Shown piece by piece: positions 22,401 through 35,746 of a stretch of DNA of 64,000 nt. The stretch covers positions 15,301,269 through 15,365,268 of the forward strand of contig CM040440.1 in assembly GCA_022749755.1 (NCBI GenBank), given 5' to 3'. Position 1 is the stretch's first letter, and every line of letters begins with the position of its first letter. Source of the DNA: Azadirachta indica (lineage: Eukaryota > Streptophyta > Magnoliopsida > Sapindales > Meliaceae). Under the pieces are notes generated by a model that was not told where the DNA came from, did no database searches, and saw only the letters and a list, made by a program, of their open reading frames with translations. The translations under genes and the position numbers were made by a program.

Positions 22401-22902
22401 ATCTAAGAGATGCTGCTGCTGAGATTTTTTTTTTTTTTTTAACTGATTCATAGATTTTAAGTTTCTTTCCTTTCCTTGAGCAGGGGATCTAGATGCATTG
22501 AAAGTACATTCAAATGAGTTAGTCTATGAAGACTCCATTTCAACGGGTGAAATTGTTAAGAAGTTGGAGTCTCCCTTGGAAAAGCTTCGAGTCTTCAATG
22601 ACATTTTAAAGGACTGCAGCAATGATGACCAGAACTTGACAGTTTATATTGGAGGCTCACCAGCTGACTTACTCGGCCTTCTTGAAGCAGATATAGGCAT
22701 TGTAATAGGTACGAGTTCAAGCCTGAGAAGACTAGGAGATAGTTTTGGTGTCTCTTTTGTCCCATTGTTCTCCGGTTTAGTAGAGAAACAGAAGGAACTT
22801 ATGAATGATGATGATGGCTCATTTAAATGGAAAAAACTGTCTGGCACTTTATACACAGTTTCTAGTTGGGCTGAGATACATGCATTCATTCTGGGGTCAT
22901 AA
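19417..22902 (+). CDS. TH2: Bifunctional TH2 protein: TenA-type thiamin salvage hydrolase plus HAD-type thiamin monophosphate phosphatase
   Basis: Six exons (19417-19595, 19709-19817, 20220-20510, 20646-21060, 21446-21715, 22484-22902) join cleanly to 560 residues. The N-terminal TenA domain (about 8-215) has the ISQDVHCLKAFADAY block. Plant TenA_E members salvage the thiamin pyrimidine moiety. The C-terminal HAD domain (about 255-555) has the nucleophile motif FCDFDLT with Asp262 and Asp264. TH2 (Arabidopsis At5g32470) also dephosphorylates thiamin monophosphate to thiamin. Motif IV reads YIGGSPADL: the first acidic residue often seen in HAD enzymes is Gly479, while Asp483 is kept. The first in-frame ATG gives no transit peptide although TH2 is known as a mitochondrial/cytosolic protein. 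The upstream frame is open but has no ATG back to a stop at about 19291. The exon 5 acceptor is TAGCAG, a NAGNAG site. Confidence 0.93.
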
Positions 22903-25900
22903 ATTACAACTCCACTCCCCCTCTCCCTCTCTGTGGTGTGCCTCCTTGTTTGAACAAACCCAAAGGGAAATTCATTTACAGACTTACAGTAGGATATATA
23001 CAGAATAGATATGGTCTTATATGGTGGCTAATTTTTCTCTAGAGCCACCGGTCAGTCCTCATTCTTTTTTATCTTTTTTGAAGAGCCTGCCATGAGAAAT
23101 ACAGAGATCTTGTAATTAGGGTCACAAGTGTCTTTGTTTCTTTGGAAAGTTGTATATCCACTTCTGTTCATTTGTTTTTCTTTTCAGGCTTCTTGTTGCA
23201 TCTGAACTAATCGTTCTGCTGTCAATTGTATATTTCGTCTAATGCTTTTTCTTCAATTTGAACTCAAATATCGCAAGTGTTCAGTGTGATTTATAGGTAT
23301 ATTTGAGGATGTGGTTAATGCTTTTTTATTTTTCATTTTCTTGTGCTTTCACACACTGTTAATCTGACCAAACGTGAAATATTTGGAGTGGTTCAAACAG
23401 TGTTAAACCCATTCTGTCATGTATTTGTAAAGAATGTAACGGACAAAATAACGTCACGTCGTGAGATATAAAAAGCAAAGCAAAATTTGTTGCCTAGAAT
23501 ATCTCTTACCTAGTATTGATATTGATAGAGACAAATTTTTTCAATAATTGAAGTCCATTTTTAATCAGTTTGGTTATGAAATAGAAACTATGCGTCTAAG
23601 AAATGTGATGGTGATCTGTTTATATAGGGGTTCTTTATTTAGATAAAATGACTTGCAACATTTTGTTTAGTCACCACATCCTAACTTCAAGGTTGCATAA
23701 ATCCTTGAAAATTTTATATCAATTGAAAGGATTTTGGTATATGTGATATAATTGTCTCAGATATAATATAACTTTTATCCACCAATCATATCATATTCAA
23801 AATGTTTTAATACAAATAAACTTTCACCCCTTTAATGATCTAGTTTTTTGATCCTAGAAAGGATAGATTGTGGTCTAAAAAGTACCATAAATAATACTAC
23901 ATTTTGAAGTATCAAATTTGAATAGAATTAGGTTTTTTTTTTTTTTAAAATTTGATTTTATAATTAGCACAATATATAACATTCTACATTATTCTATTGT
24001 AATGAACTGAATTTTAAAGAGGTGAATTGTATTAGGGACAGAACTCTTGAATGAATAATTTGTACAAGTATTATGGGCATACGTGTCGTTTGATCAAATT
24101 TTATTCTACGGGGTTTAATTAGCTAAGGTTTTTGAACGAGATAATTTCTTAAAATACGTCCAACACTACTCTTTAATTCATAAAAAATTGTACTCCTTTT
24201 ACTGAGAATTTTATCCCCTGAACGTTTTCTGCAAAATATTTGCCTTTCTTATTGTTTCTTTCTTTATTTATTTTCCTTGTTTTTCTTTTATCGATTTGCC
24301 CGCCTGCCTTCCTTCCGTAGTATAATTTGGCTAATGTAACCTTATTTGCAAAATCACTGAAGAAAAGGCAGTCATGAAGGGTGTGGCATGTTTCATTATA
24401 GTCCCTGTATTCTGCTCTTATTTCTCATGTGGCTGTAAATTTGCCATTCTTATAAACACCCAGTCCACATAGTTGTAATAAAATAGAAAGAAAAGGACAG
24501 GGGAAGTAATGAAGTGCATCCATCCAAAGGAAAAACAAATAAACCTCCAAATTAAGAAATAATTATCAATTTTTTTTTATTTGTGCTATTGTATTTGTGG
24601 GTGAGTTGATTTACATGCATGTATATTTGTACCTCTGCTGTATAATAATTAATAGTATAGTGAAAATGAAGCAGCATGTGGGACATGTGCAATATCACAA
24701 AGTTTGATCTAATTCATCTGCGTCTTGAGTATTCAGATATCTTTTCAGGATCCTGAAAGGCAAAGGAAGGCAGGGAGGAATTTGATGTGGGTTGGCACAT
24801 CATACCCCATGTGTATCCACGTAAGACTAGTCTACTTTCACTTCATCTCTCCCATGGCCATATATGCATCAACCCAAATACCCTCCTGCATACATATCTC
24901 TCTCCAATAATGGAGGGAAAGCTCATGAGGTGCTAGCAAATAATAGCGGCTGAGGAAGTGAAGCCATTCCCTCCACTGCAGGAATAGGAAGCTGCTGTTG
25001 TTTCACATCACATGGCTTCTAAGTTACTTTAATACCACCGCACCGCTCCACTCACAATTCACTTGCACATGATTGCACGTGAGATTAAACTCTCCCTGCA
25101 TTTTTCTTTATTCTCTTTCTTTTTTATCTTGATTAATTATATTTCTGAGAGTCAGACTCAGAGACCATCAATATTATTGATCGATCATTTTATCTGCTTT
25201 CAATGTGAATATCGATATCACTTCCTCCCATTTTCTCATGTACTTCTTTTACTATTTTCTTTCGGTTTGTTTAACTACTTGTGAATTTGGATTTGGGAAC
25301 TCAACAAACACATCATTCTCATTCTTAAGGGACAAATATAACCTCTTTTAGTTTACTCTTTATTTACATGTTTTTTCGCTCTTTGTGAAGGTTATACATG
25401 GATAGGATATTGAGTGCATCTTTTCCTTTCCTTTCCTTACTGTTTTAGGCACACAAAACTCCCCTGTTGCTTTTAATTAGTCTCTTTTTTCATATCAATT
25501 TGTGCAAGGAATTGTTCAAAACTAAAAATTTACTTAATTATATGTATCAGAGTTTCTAGTTGAATGTATGGTTTCATTCACATAGCTTAAGCTTTAACAT
25601 GATGTCAAAACTTTTGGATTAATTTTTCTCTAAAAGCGAGAATTTAACCTTGATGTTGAGCTAATAACAATTAAATAATGAGAGGAAAAATTCTAATCTC
25701 AAACTCATAACCCCACCCATCTTTGTCTTTGTTTTGTTGGTTTAGTCTAGGCCTAACGTGGATAGATAGATAGATTCCTTCACTTTCAATCATATTCATA
25801 TTTATATATAACGAATAATAACTAACCCACTTAAAAATTAATTAATCAATAATGATGGCTTTGATCTGGCATCTTTTAAAATAACCCAATAACCATTACT

Positions 25901-26904
25901 AGTACAACATCCATATGTATTAAATCTTCAACACTCACCCTCACCACTATCCTCAAGAGAATTATTGATATAATTTAATTAGAGTAAAAAGATGTATTTT
26001 TTTTTAAAGAACGTACATAATTCTACTGATTGTCATGTGGGTTGAATTGTTCTTGTGATTCCTAAATCCTTGTCATACTTAGAAGTTACCTCATCTAGCA
26101 AAGTAGCTACTGTAGCTAGCTTTACTTGTGGGAAAGTCTAGGATGTTTGTTCACCCTAAATCATTTGATCATGCAGCCTGCCTTGGATTCCTCACCATTG
26201 TAAAGTATTAGCATTCAAACTTCAAAGTAGCTTTTTGTTATAATCTATTCCTTCTACCTTTGCCTATCTCTCAGGTTAAAGATAAAAATTATTACACATA
26301 TTCCTCAGTTGTTCATCTTACCAAGAATTCTGTGCCATTTCCATTCATGGTGAAAATCAAAACCCAGATGTCAAAATATCTCAAACCCTCCCTTGTAATC
26401 CAATATAGAGTAAAATGGTTGTGTAAAAATAATTGATGAGAAGAGTGGTATGATGCATGAACCGGAGAATTTTGTATCAGTTTAAATGATAAGATACTTT
26501 TCGAAAACAAAAAACAAAGACATTATTATTTACTAATTTGACTATCATATTCATAGTGGAAGAAGTAGAAGGAACTAATTTCAGTGGTAAGAACACATTC
26601 TTTGCCCATGTTTAATGTCGGAGAAACTTCCAGTAAGTCCAAAAGCTTAGCTGTTGCAGAACCCAAGATCTCACGAGCTATCCAATAATTCAACCATCAA
26701 CATATATTTATTATCTATGTTTGTTTCTTTAAATATTTATAATTTAATAAATACCAACACTTATACATTAACCAATCTTCTTCCCATTACTTTTCATATA
26801 ATACACTCAGAGTCCCTCTCCCTGGTTGACCGTATTACCTAAACTCTCTGCAGCTGGGCTGGAGACTGACAATGGTGGAAATTTGAGAACATTAAGTCGA
26901 AGTA
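22903..26904. other. Spacer between TH2 and MIK1, no gene seen
   Basis: Four kilobases begin with the TH2 3' UTR and are otherwise AT-rich. Frames of 60-73 codons (for example 24725-24910 and 25063-25284) show no conserved motifs. The last few hundred bases should contain the promoter and leader of the receptor kinase. Confidence 0.5.
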
Positions 26905-29900
26905 ATGAAGAAGACAAATATGCAGTTGAAGATTCTGTTGCTATTCTTCTTCTACTGTTACATTGAGAATTCCTTTTTTGGTTATGCTAAGGTGGTTCCA
27001 AATACTGCCTTGAATGAAGAATTGTCGGCTTTACTGTCAATAAAAGCTGGTCTGATTGATCCACTGTATAGCCTTCATGATTGGAAGTTGCCGGAAAATG
27101 GGGCTGGGAAATATTCAGCTCACTGCAACTGGACAGGAGTGTGGTGCAATTCCAATGGAGCTGTTGAAAAGCTGGATCTCTCCCGCATGAATCTTAGTGG
27201 GCACATATCAGATGACTTCCAGCGGTTAAGGAGCCTAACTTCTCTCAACTTGTGCTGCAATGGGCTCTCTTCATCACTGCCAAAATCTGTATCTAATCTC
27301 ATTTTAATCAAGAGCTTTGATGTAAGCCAGAATTTCCTTAATGGTAGCTTTCCAGTTGGTCTTGGAAGAGCAGCTGGTCTAACTTTCTTGAATGCTTCAA
27401 GCAACAACTTCTCAGGATTTCTTCCTGAGGATCTCGGCAATGCAACTTCACTGGAGACTCTGGATCTCAGGGGAAGTTTTTTTGAAGGCTCAATTCCAGT
27501 ATCATTCAAGAATTTGCAAAAGTTGAAGTTTCTTGGCCTTTCTGGGAATAATCTCACTGGCCAGATGCCGCGAGAGCTTGGGCAGCTTTCATCGCTGGAG
27601 ACTATGATTCTTGGATACAATGAGTTTGAAGGTAAAATCCCAGCTGAATTTGGAAATCTCACCAATCTGCAGTACCTTGATTTGGCAGTTGGTAATCTTG
27701 GTGGGGAGATTCCATCTGAACTGGGAAGGCTTAAGCTGTTGGAGACACTTTTTTTGTATAAGAACTACTTTGAAGGCAAGCTTCCAGCAGCATTTGGCAA
27801 TATTACTTCCTTACGGTTGCTGGATCTCTCCGATAACATGTTATCGCACGAAATTCCAGATGAGATTTCTCAGCTGAAAAATTTACAGCTCTTGAATCTG
27901 ATGTGCAATCAGCTTTCTGGTCAAGTCTCGGCTGGACTGGGGAGATTGACTCAATTGGAGGTGCTTGAGCTATGGAACAACTCACTTTCGGGTCCACTGC
28001 CTAGTGATCTTGGCAAGAATTCGCCATTGCAATGGTTGGACGTATCGTCCAACTCATTCTCGGGTGAGATCCCGGCAAGTTTGTGCAATGGAAGCAATCT
28101 CACCAAGCTCATTCTCTTCAAGAATGCCTTCTCAGGTCCAATCCCAGTTAGCTTATCAACCTGTCATTCACTGGTTCGTGTTCGAATGCAGAACAACCAG
28201 CTTTCTGGGACAATTCCAGTTGGACTTGGCAGACTTGATAAACTTCAGAGGTTAGAATTGGCAAATAACAGTCTCACTGGTGCAATCCCAGATGATATTG
28301 CTTCTTCTTCATCACTTTCTTTCATTGATATCTCTAGAAATCACATCAGATCTTCCCTCCCTTCTACCATTCTTTCCATTCCAAACTTGCAAACATTTAT
28401 AGCCTCAAACAATAACTTGGTAGGTGAAATCCCAGATCAGTTTCAGGACTGTCCTTCTCTTTCTGTGCTCGATCTCTCTTCAAACCATTTTTCTGGTCGC
28501 ATTCCAGCTAGCATTGCTTCATGTGAAAAATTAGTAAATTTGAATCTCAGAAACAACCAGTTGACTGGAGAAATTCCAGAACCAATATCCACGATGCCCA
28601 CATTAGCCATTGTTGATCTATCCAATAACTATCTAACTGGTGGAATACCTGAAAATTTTGGAACCTCTCCTGCATTAGAAGTCCTCAATGTTTCATACAA
28701 CAGGCTAGAAGGTCCTGTACCTGCAAATGGAGTGCTAAGAACAATAAACCCAGATGACCTTGTTGGCAACACTGATCTCTGTGGCAGTGTACTTCCTCCA
28801 TGTAACCGATATTCACCAATTGCGTCAAGGCAGAGGAGCTTGCATACAAAGCACATACTTGCTGGATGGATCATCGGAATTTCATCTCTTTTAGCAGTTG
28901 TAATATCCCTTTTTGGTGCTCGATCTCTGTATAAAAAGTGGTATTCAAATGGAAGTTGCTTCGAAGAAAAGTTGGAAATGGGGAATGGAGAGTGGCCCTG
29001 GAGACTGATGGTATTCCAGAGGCTTGGTTTCACAAGTGCTGATATTCTTGCCTGCATCAAAGAATCAAATGTGATTGGAATGGGTGCAACAGGAATCGTT
29101 TATAAAGCTGAGATGTCACGATTGAACACAATAGTGGCAGTTAAAAAGCTATGGAGATCAAGAGCCGATATTGAAATCGAAGGCACTGGTGATTTTGTTG
29201 GAGAGGTCAATGTCCTGGGAAAGCTAAGGCATCGAAACATAGTTCGATTGCTAGGATTTCTTCATAATGATACCAACATGATGATAGTATACGAGTATAT
29301 GCACAATGGCAACCTTGGAGAAGCCTTGCATGGCAAGCAAGCTGGAAGGTTACTTGTTGACTGGGTTTCACGATATAACATAGCACTTGGAGTAGCACAA
29401 GCTCTCGCTTACCTCCACCATGATTGTCACCCACCCATTATTCATCGAGATATCAAGTCAAATAACATATTGCTTGATGCAAATCTTGAGCCAAAGATTG
29501 CTGATTTCGGGTTGGCGAGGATGATGGTTCATAAGAATGAGACAGTTTCCATGGTGGCCGGCTCCTACGGATACATTGCCCCTGGTGAGTTACTAGTTTT
29601 AATCTGCCTTTGGCAAGTGAACTATCTGTTTTAATTGTCTAAACTGAAAACAAGATAGGAATGACTAAGGACTGAGTATCTGGAATTAGTTCTGTGGCAC
29701 GGATAGAAGCATCTTTTTTCCCCTTGACATTTTTTCTGTAGCTAAGATTTATAAAACTTTATGATTTATTGGCAGAGTATGGATACACCTTGAAGGTTGA
29801 TGAAAAGATAGATATATACAGCTTTGGGGTGGTTCTATTGGAGCTTCTTACCAGAAAGCGGCCTTCAGATCCCGAGTTTGGAGAATCTGTAGACATTGTT

Positions 29901-30185
29901 GAATGGATTAGAAGGAAAGTTAGAGACAACAGAAACTTAGAAGAAGCATTAGACCCCAATGTAGCAAACTGTAAGCATGTTCAAGAGGAGATGCTTTTAG
30001 TCCTTAGAATAGCACTCCTCTGCACTGCCAAGCTCCCGAAGGACAGACCGTCAATGAGGGATGTTCTAACCATGCTTGGAGAGGCAAAACCTCGAAGAAA
30101 AAGCAGTAGTAACAACGACAACCGGCATGAAAGTAACAAAGAGAAGCCAGTTTTCAGCACATCACCTGTAAATGGTCTTGTCTAG
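26905..30185 (+). CDS. MIK1: LRR receptor-like kinase, MIK1/PXL1 type (LRR subfamily XI)
   Basis: Two exons, 26905-29584 and 29776-30185, join in the kinase activation segment (APE|YGY) to give 1029 residues. The protein has a signal peptide (about 1-29), an LRRNT cap with the NWTGVWC cysteines, about 20 LRRs of the LxxLxLxxNxLxGxIP type, a transmembrane helix (about 650-675, [18 protein letters not shown]) and a Ser/Thr kinase domain. Kinase hallmarks are intact: [26 protein letters not shown] and DFGLA, so it is an RD kinase expected to be active. The closest relatives I recognise are MIK1 (At4g28650) and PXL1, relatives of PXY/TDR. MIK1 is reported to act with MDIS1 in pollen-tube sensing of LURE1. 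The kinase intron position is typical of the subfamily. An AATAAA lies at 30332-30337. Assignment to subfamily is firm; the ligand is not known from sequence. Confidence 0.9.
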
Positions 30186-31223
30186 GAACAGAAATTGTTC
30201 CGGTTCAGGCATGCAGTTTGTTTTTTGACTAATTCTTCTTTTGTATGTAGAATTGTATTTGTTTGTAATCACTGGTTCATATTGGTGTCTAGTAAGATTA
30301 GTGAGTACATGAGATTCAATCATTCCTTGCAAATAAAGTCTCTCCTTTTTTTGGGTTAAATTAGCTGAGATATCCAAAAGTATCAGAAAAGCTTTGCTTA
30401 ATTCAATGCAACCAAAGAAACTCACGGTTTGCTTTACCAGATGTTGCCCACCACCCTCAAATTTTGCAATCAACGGTTTTTTTACGGCTAGTTTGGGCCC
30501 AAACAAACAAAAGTAATCTCCTCTTAAAATCCATCTCGAGTGCTACTCTTCCGCAACCCATTTAAAGTTAGGGTTAGCTATACCAGTGTTGGAAGTTACA
30601 AACTTCTATATTTTGAAACTTCATAATTCAACTATGTTGAATTTTCAGCAATTCTCCAAATACTGATCGGCAAAGTAATAAGAAACATGGTTGAAAGTGT
30701 ACAGAAAAGTCTACATAAAAGTTGTCCACCTATAATGTCATGATGTACCACATAATTCCCAACATTTTCATATATTGAGCAACTCTGATATTCAACAGCA
30801 GAAAAACGTGGAAGGCTCAACCAATTAAAAAATGAAAAAAAAAAAGAAAAAGAACCAAAATCTCTCTTTGCGATGACAATAAAATACAAGCTCATTTCTT
30901 CCAGCCAATCGCAAAAAAGCATAAAAGTGCTCTGATATATATACAGCATCAAAACACAGCATACGTTCAAGCATGCACATATATATTGTGTTAAATACTA
31001 AGGGGCTTGTAGCTTCTGAAAAGTATAGTGAGTTCCCAGAGACCGGTATTGAGAATGAACAAAAGTATAACAAAATAATACAGCAAGCACAAACAAACAA
31101 ACAGCTGTATAGGACCAATATTTAATTGTCAAAAAGCTTTTACTGTTTTGTGACTCCTTTTTCCTTTGTGTGTCTTCTAAAAAGCAGTAAGTTTTTTCTT
31201 ATTGAGGTTTAAGTGCGAACAGG
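30186..31223. other. Convergent 3' region between MIK1 and the IAA gene
   Basis: It holds the MIK1 3' UTR with AATAAA at 30332-30337 and the 3' UTR of the minus-strand IAA gene. Nothing else is supported. Confidence 0.6.
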
Positions 31224-34200
31224 CTAGATGGGCCTGTTTCTTTGTCTCCCATTACTTTCTTGTAACCTTGGAGCTGCAAATTAAGAAATAAGTTGATATT
31301 ATTAAGAAGCAGGAAAATAATACGTTACATGGTGAATTATTCTTTATTATGCATCTGCATACCAAGTCCAGTAGCTTCAGATGTCCTCATGATTCTAAGC
31401 CTCTTCACAGAGCTAAGAAACATCCTGCATGAACATCAATAGAATTAACAACTCTCCAAACTCACAAAGCATATTTTCTACCTCGCTTTCTGGTTCCTAA
31501 ATTTAATCCATATTATTATGAGTACACTATATCATTGCATAAATCCAAAAATGGGCACAAACATGGGACTCTAGAGTGCCTATGCAGCTCTGCCTCAAGT
31601 GCCATCAGATGACCTTGCAAGTTAAAGTAACAGCAAAAGACTCTTGCTTCGATGCACATATATCCAATCAATAGTCACAAGGAAGAGCATGTACCATATA
31701 CCTTTAGGATGTGTATTTAGTATCTTTTTCCCCAAACAGAAAAGATCACATTATGAAATCTTTGATGTGATCTAGGTTCATAACCAAAAGCCCTTGACAG
31801 AAATCCATTGAAATACAAAACAAAGTACTTTGGAAGAGTAACATTTCAGAATTGCTTTGCAGTTAGACTAGCTATTTAGAATGAGCATCAATTAAGTTTC
31901 TTAGATTCTAATTGCAATACTTTATCCTAGTTTTGTTTGTAACAGGGTTCTATCTTCAACACATCCTTCAATAGAAATTAAAAATGATCCAGACATTCAT
32001 CTCTCGTAGATTGATCCTCTGTTCTAGTTATTGAATGGTCATCTTTTTGCTAATCTGTTCCTAACTACAACTTCTTTGAGACACACTGGGGACTAGACCA
32101 AACGGTTTTATAACATGTCCTTACCCTCATACAAAGCAGTTCTAGCATACAAATGAGAATATGATACAATTCAAATACTCTAATGCTGTAGTTAATTTTT
32201 AATCCATCACATCATGAACTTGAAACTCCATATGTTCATTTAAGGCCTAGAGAATAAATAAAAACATGATATATGCACATGTCATCTAATCACATTTAGG
32301 TATAAAATAAATTTAATACAGAAGCATGCTTACAAACACATACCCCCATGGAACATCTCCAACGAGCATCCAATCTCCTTCCTTATCCTCATAAGTAAGC
32401 ACAAAGTCAGATTTTCCATCCAGCAGTTTCGAGGGCCTTGTTGCTTCTACCCTTCTGCCATTCTCTTCTATACTTGATCCTAATTATACAAACACAATGC
32501 CACAATCAAGAAAAGGGATTGAAAAAAAAAAAAAGAGAGAGAAAGGAAGGAAGAAGAAGAACGTATACTTTAATGACTATCTTGAAAACAACAAATGCAT
32601 TGAACATACATTCATCATCATATAAATTGTCCAAACTCACCTTTCCGGAAATTACACCAGTTTAACATTTTTAAAAATTTCCTGTGAATTTCAATGTATT
32701 GGCCTAGTTCTGAAGGAATTCAAACTTTCGGAATTTTAACCGAATTTTATTAGGATAAAATGAAAAGTTCCCAACTGAAGCATAAAAATTTCGCTGATAC
32801 AAAAGCAAATAACCCATGTACATTCTTTTAGAAATTTATATTTGTAACTGAAACATAAAGATTAGAACCATCCACAACTTCAAATTATAAAAGAATGAAA
32901 AACAGAAAAGCATCCACTGACATCATCTTTAGCTACGAAAGAGGTCAGATGGAGCAAAAATATAACAAAGTTAAGCCTAATTATTAAACCAAAATTAAAT
33001 CAGTCCTTAAAGGGTGAACTCACGTGTTGCATTGATAGTTGTCGTTGGCTGGTGGAACATATGCTCCAAAGTCTGTGCTAAGGTCTCATAGCAGCTGTGA
33101 GCATTTAGATCAATCTTCCTTCCAATTGCAATTCCATCCATGTTCACCTTCACAAACAGGGAAGTCCTGCCCTTGGCATTGACACCGTTCCTATTGCTGC
33201 CATTGGTACTCTTCTCTACCAAATTGTTCTTTCTTTTGTTTTTCTCAATCATTGAGTTGTACTCTTCAGTGACCAATGATTTTGCTTGGTTAGCCATGCT
33301 GTTCATTCTATAAGCTCTTATAGGAGGCCATCCCACAACTTGACTGCTTCAAGATTGAAATTAAACAAAATAAAAATCCAATAAATCAGTTTTAGGTGGG
33401 AAAAGGAAAAAGAGATAAGATTCTGGAACTCATAAGTGACTGATTTAAATCCAGTCACAACTTAATAGGATGTAAACAAACAAGAATAGAAGATATTAAC
33501 GAACAGCCAACTACCAGAGAAATTCAATAGAAAGAATGATGTTGCATGCGACAACATTCTTAACAGGCTGTGTTTTACACTCAGCTAGGTGAGTGGGCTC
33601 GGGGGATTGGAATAACTTTTAAAGAATTGCCTAGTAATCTACATGCCATGGCTTAATAATTAAAAGTCTAGTGCAGTCAATGAGCAGAGTTCAATCAGCC
33701 TATTATGTCCCAACTCCCATGTCACATGAGGCTGTCCTATGATGAAAAGCGTGTTAGACACACTAATACTAATGATGCATCATATTTACAGAACAAATGA
33801 CAGCTTCTACAACAGTGCCATATTCACCACAAACAATCAACTCTGTAGACAGTTTCAACAAGCGAATCTTGACAGCATGAAGCTAATGACATTTAATTAG
33901 CTCAAGCATTTCCATATGCCCAAACTTTGTCAGCAGATAAGCCCATAGACCTTAGAAATCAACAAAAAGTTCTCAAAATGAATAGCCAAACAATAAATAC
34001 AGAACCACTATGCCCGCCTAATTCAAACATAAAACTTGTGCAACAGCTTCAGCCAGGACCATGATCTTGCACTAGCCACAGCAGCTCCATGGACTAATTG
34101 GTTGGCTGCAGAAATGCAAGTTTCAAAAATAATGATGATTTTTTAAGTTCACACAATTTTGGCTGTTAGGGACAATGGCATGTCATTTTCTCACGGCACC

Positions 34201-35487
34201 AGTATTACCTAGGTGAAAGGGTCTTGAGAATTGAATTGTCGGGGTAGATTAAAAGGTTGTACGAGCCTACAAAAGTTTTTTAATTATATTTAGTAGATTA
34301 TTATTGTTGATATATAGAGTCCACACCATTTCTTGAATAATATATAGTCCAATGTCATTTCTTCATCTTTATGATAATCAAAATATCACATATAATGGAC
34401 CATATAAAAAGGACACTATGGGCTGAATAAGTCTTGACAGTCCAATTCTACAATCCAAAATTTAAGCAGTAAAGATCATTTCTCAAATTTTGGACATAGC
34501 CAATAGCTCCATAAGAATATCATTATTCAGCGAGGGTTTAAACAACATGCTTACAGCTGGTCGCAAATAAAAGTAACACTAAGCTAAGTCCAACTGAAGC
34601 AAGATCTACATCTCATATTGGTAGTCCTGATCTGCCAGATAAAGCTAGCTACAGGCCCATAACTGTCAAAGTTTAGCACTTGAAAAAGAAGAAGAAAAAG
34701 ATTACAAATAAAGTAAACCATCCATGTGTCCAACAAGGAAAAGATAAAGCACAGACCGAATCACAAACACTTTGTTATCATACCAGCAGGAAACGTAACA
34801 AAAGGCATCAGAAGCATCTACGATCATTCTCATGCAACAAATTCTTAAGAATCATTTTTCAAGCGAATAGATAAGATACAAAGTCCAAATCAAAGCCATA
34901 TCTCTTTGAAATTCCAGATTAGGCAATAACATTCTATGCAGGCAAGAAAAACCCTCCATTGCCAAATTGTCTGGGAAATCAGAATTATGAGATTAACATC
35001 TCTAAAAGGTAACCTAATATAAGTTAAATGGAAAAATATAGATAGATTATTTGCCTGAACTAACACAAATCATAAACAAACAGCAGTAAGAAGATAACAG
35101 TAACAATCATTTCAAAAACAAAGCTTGAGCACATAGTTCAGCTAAAATCTTTTACCTGGAACCATTAGCAGCAGCCACAGAATCAGCACTTCTCTTGGTC
35201 CCAGCAGCGACATAATTACCTCTACTCAACGACGAAGACGATGAAGAAAAAGAGGACGACGAAGAAACAACAGAAGGCAAATCCCTAGCAGTCAATATCC
35301 TAGAATACTGACCAACACCACCAATTGTAGCTTGTTGAACCTTAAAGCCACCAGCAGCAACACCGCCTCCAAGACTCAACCCAAGACCCAACTCGAGCTC
35401 AGACTCATCTGGGCTCGAAGAATCTTCAGACGAAAACACAAGATTGTCGTCCCTCGACACCGTTGACACAGACCCACTAGCAGACAT
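31224..35487 (-). CDS. IAA11: Auxin-responsive protein Aux/IAA, IAA11-like
   Basis: Five exons on the minus strand (35487-35156, 33343-33024, 32446-32344, 31424-31363, 31273-31224) give about 288 residues. Domain I is the EAR-type repression motif [10 protein letters not shown] (about 30-39), which recruits TOPLESS. Domain II is the degron [11 protein letters not shown] (GWPPI at about 115-119), bound by TIR1/AFB with auxin. Domains III and IV form a PB1 fold from [20 protein letters not shown] through [24 protein letters not shown], used to bind ARFs. The Ser-rich linker and the AGTKRSADS nuclear signal resemble IAA11 (At4g28640) more than IAA10. The exon 2 acceptor is AAGCAG, so the start could be 33346 with one extra Ser. 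The exon 3 acceptor at 32446 was chosen over a nearby AAG because only it preserves the [10 protein letters not shown] frame. The last two short exons are the least certain. Confidence 0.9.
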
Positions 35488-35540
35488 TTCTATCCTATCT
35501 CTTAAAGTCCCAAACTCTCCCCGAAAGTTTCAAACTTTAA

Positions 35541-35576
35541 CAAGAACAAGAACAAGAACAAGAACAAGAACAAGAA
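35541..35576 (-). repeat. TTGTTC hexanucleotide tract in the IAA leader
   Basis: About six tandem AAGAAC units on the plus strand (TTGTTC-type in the gene's sense) lie 54 bases upstream of the IAA start codon, probably within the transcribed leader. Confidence 0.9.
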
Positions 35577-35702
35577 AACAAGAAGACAGATTGTGATGTA
35601 ATAAAGCAAAGGGTTTAAAGGATGTCCAAAGGATTTTGATTTCTCTGTTTTTTCTTTTTTTTTTTTTAAGGTGAGAAAATGAAAATGAATATGAAAAATG
35701 AT

Positions 35703-35746
35703 GAACAAGAACAAGAACAGGAACAAGAACAAGAACAAGAACAAGA
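35703..35746 (-). repeat. Second TTGTTC hexanucleotide tract upstream of the IAA gene
   Basis: About seven units of the same hexamer, one with an A-to-G change, lie 126 bp beyond the first tract. Confidence 0.9.

Noticed and set aside
24720..25020. Less AT-rich stretch with short palindromic words, considered as a microRNA hairpin
   Set aside because: I found no long complementary arm and no match to a conserved mature miRNA I know.
32430..32440. Alternative acceptor for IAA exon 3 just before GCCCTCG
   Set aside because: It breaks the reading frame with the only good donor at 33023; the acceptor at 32446 keeps the frame into the PB1 domain.
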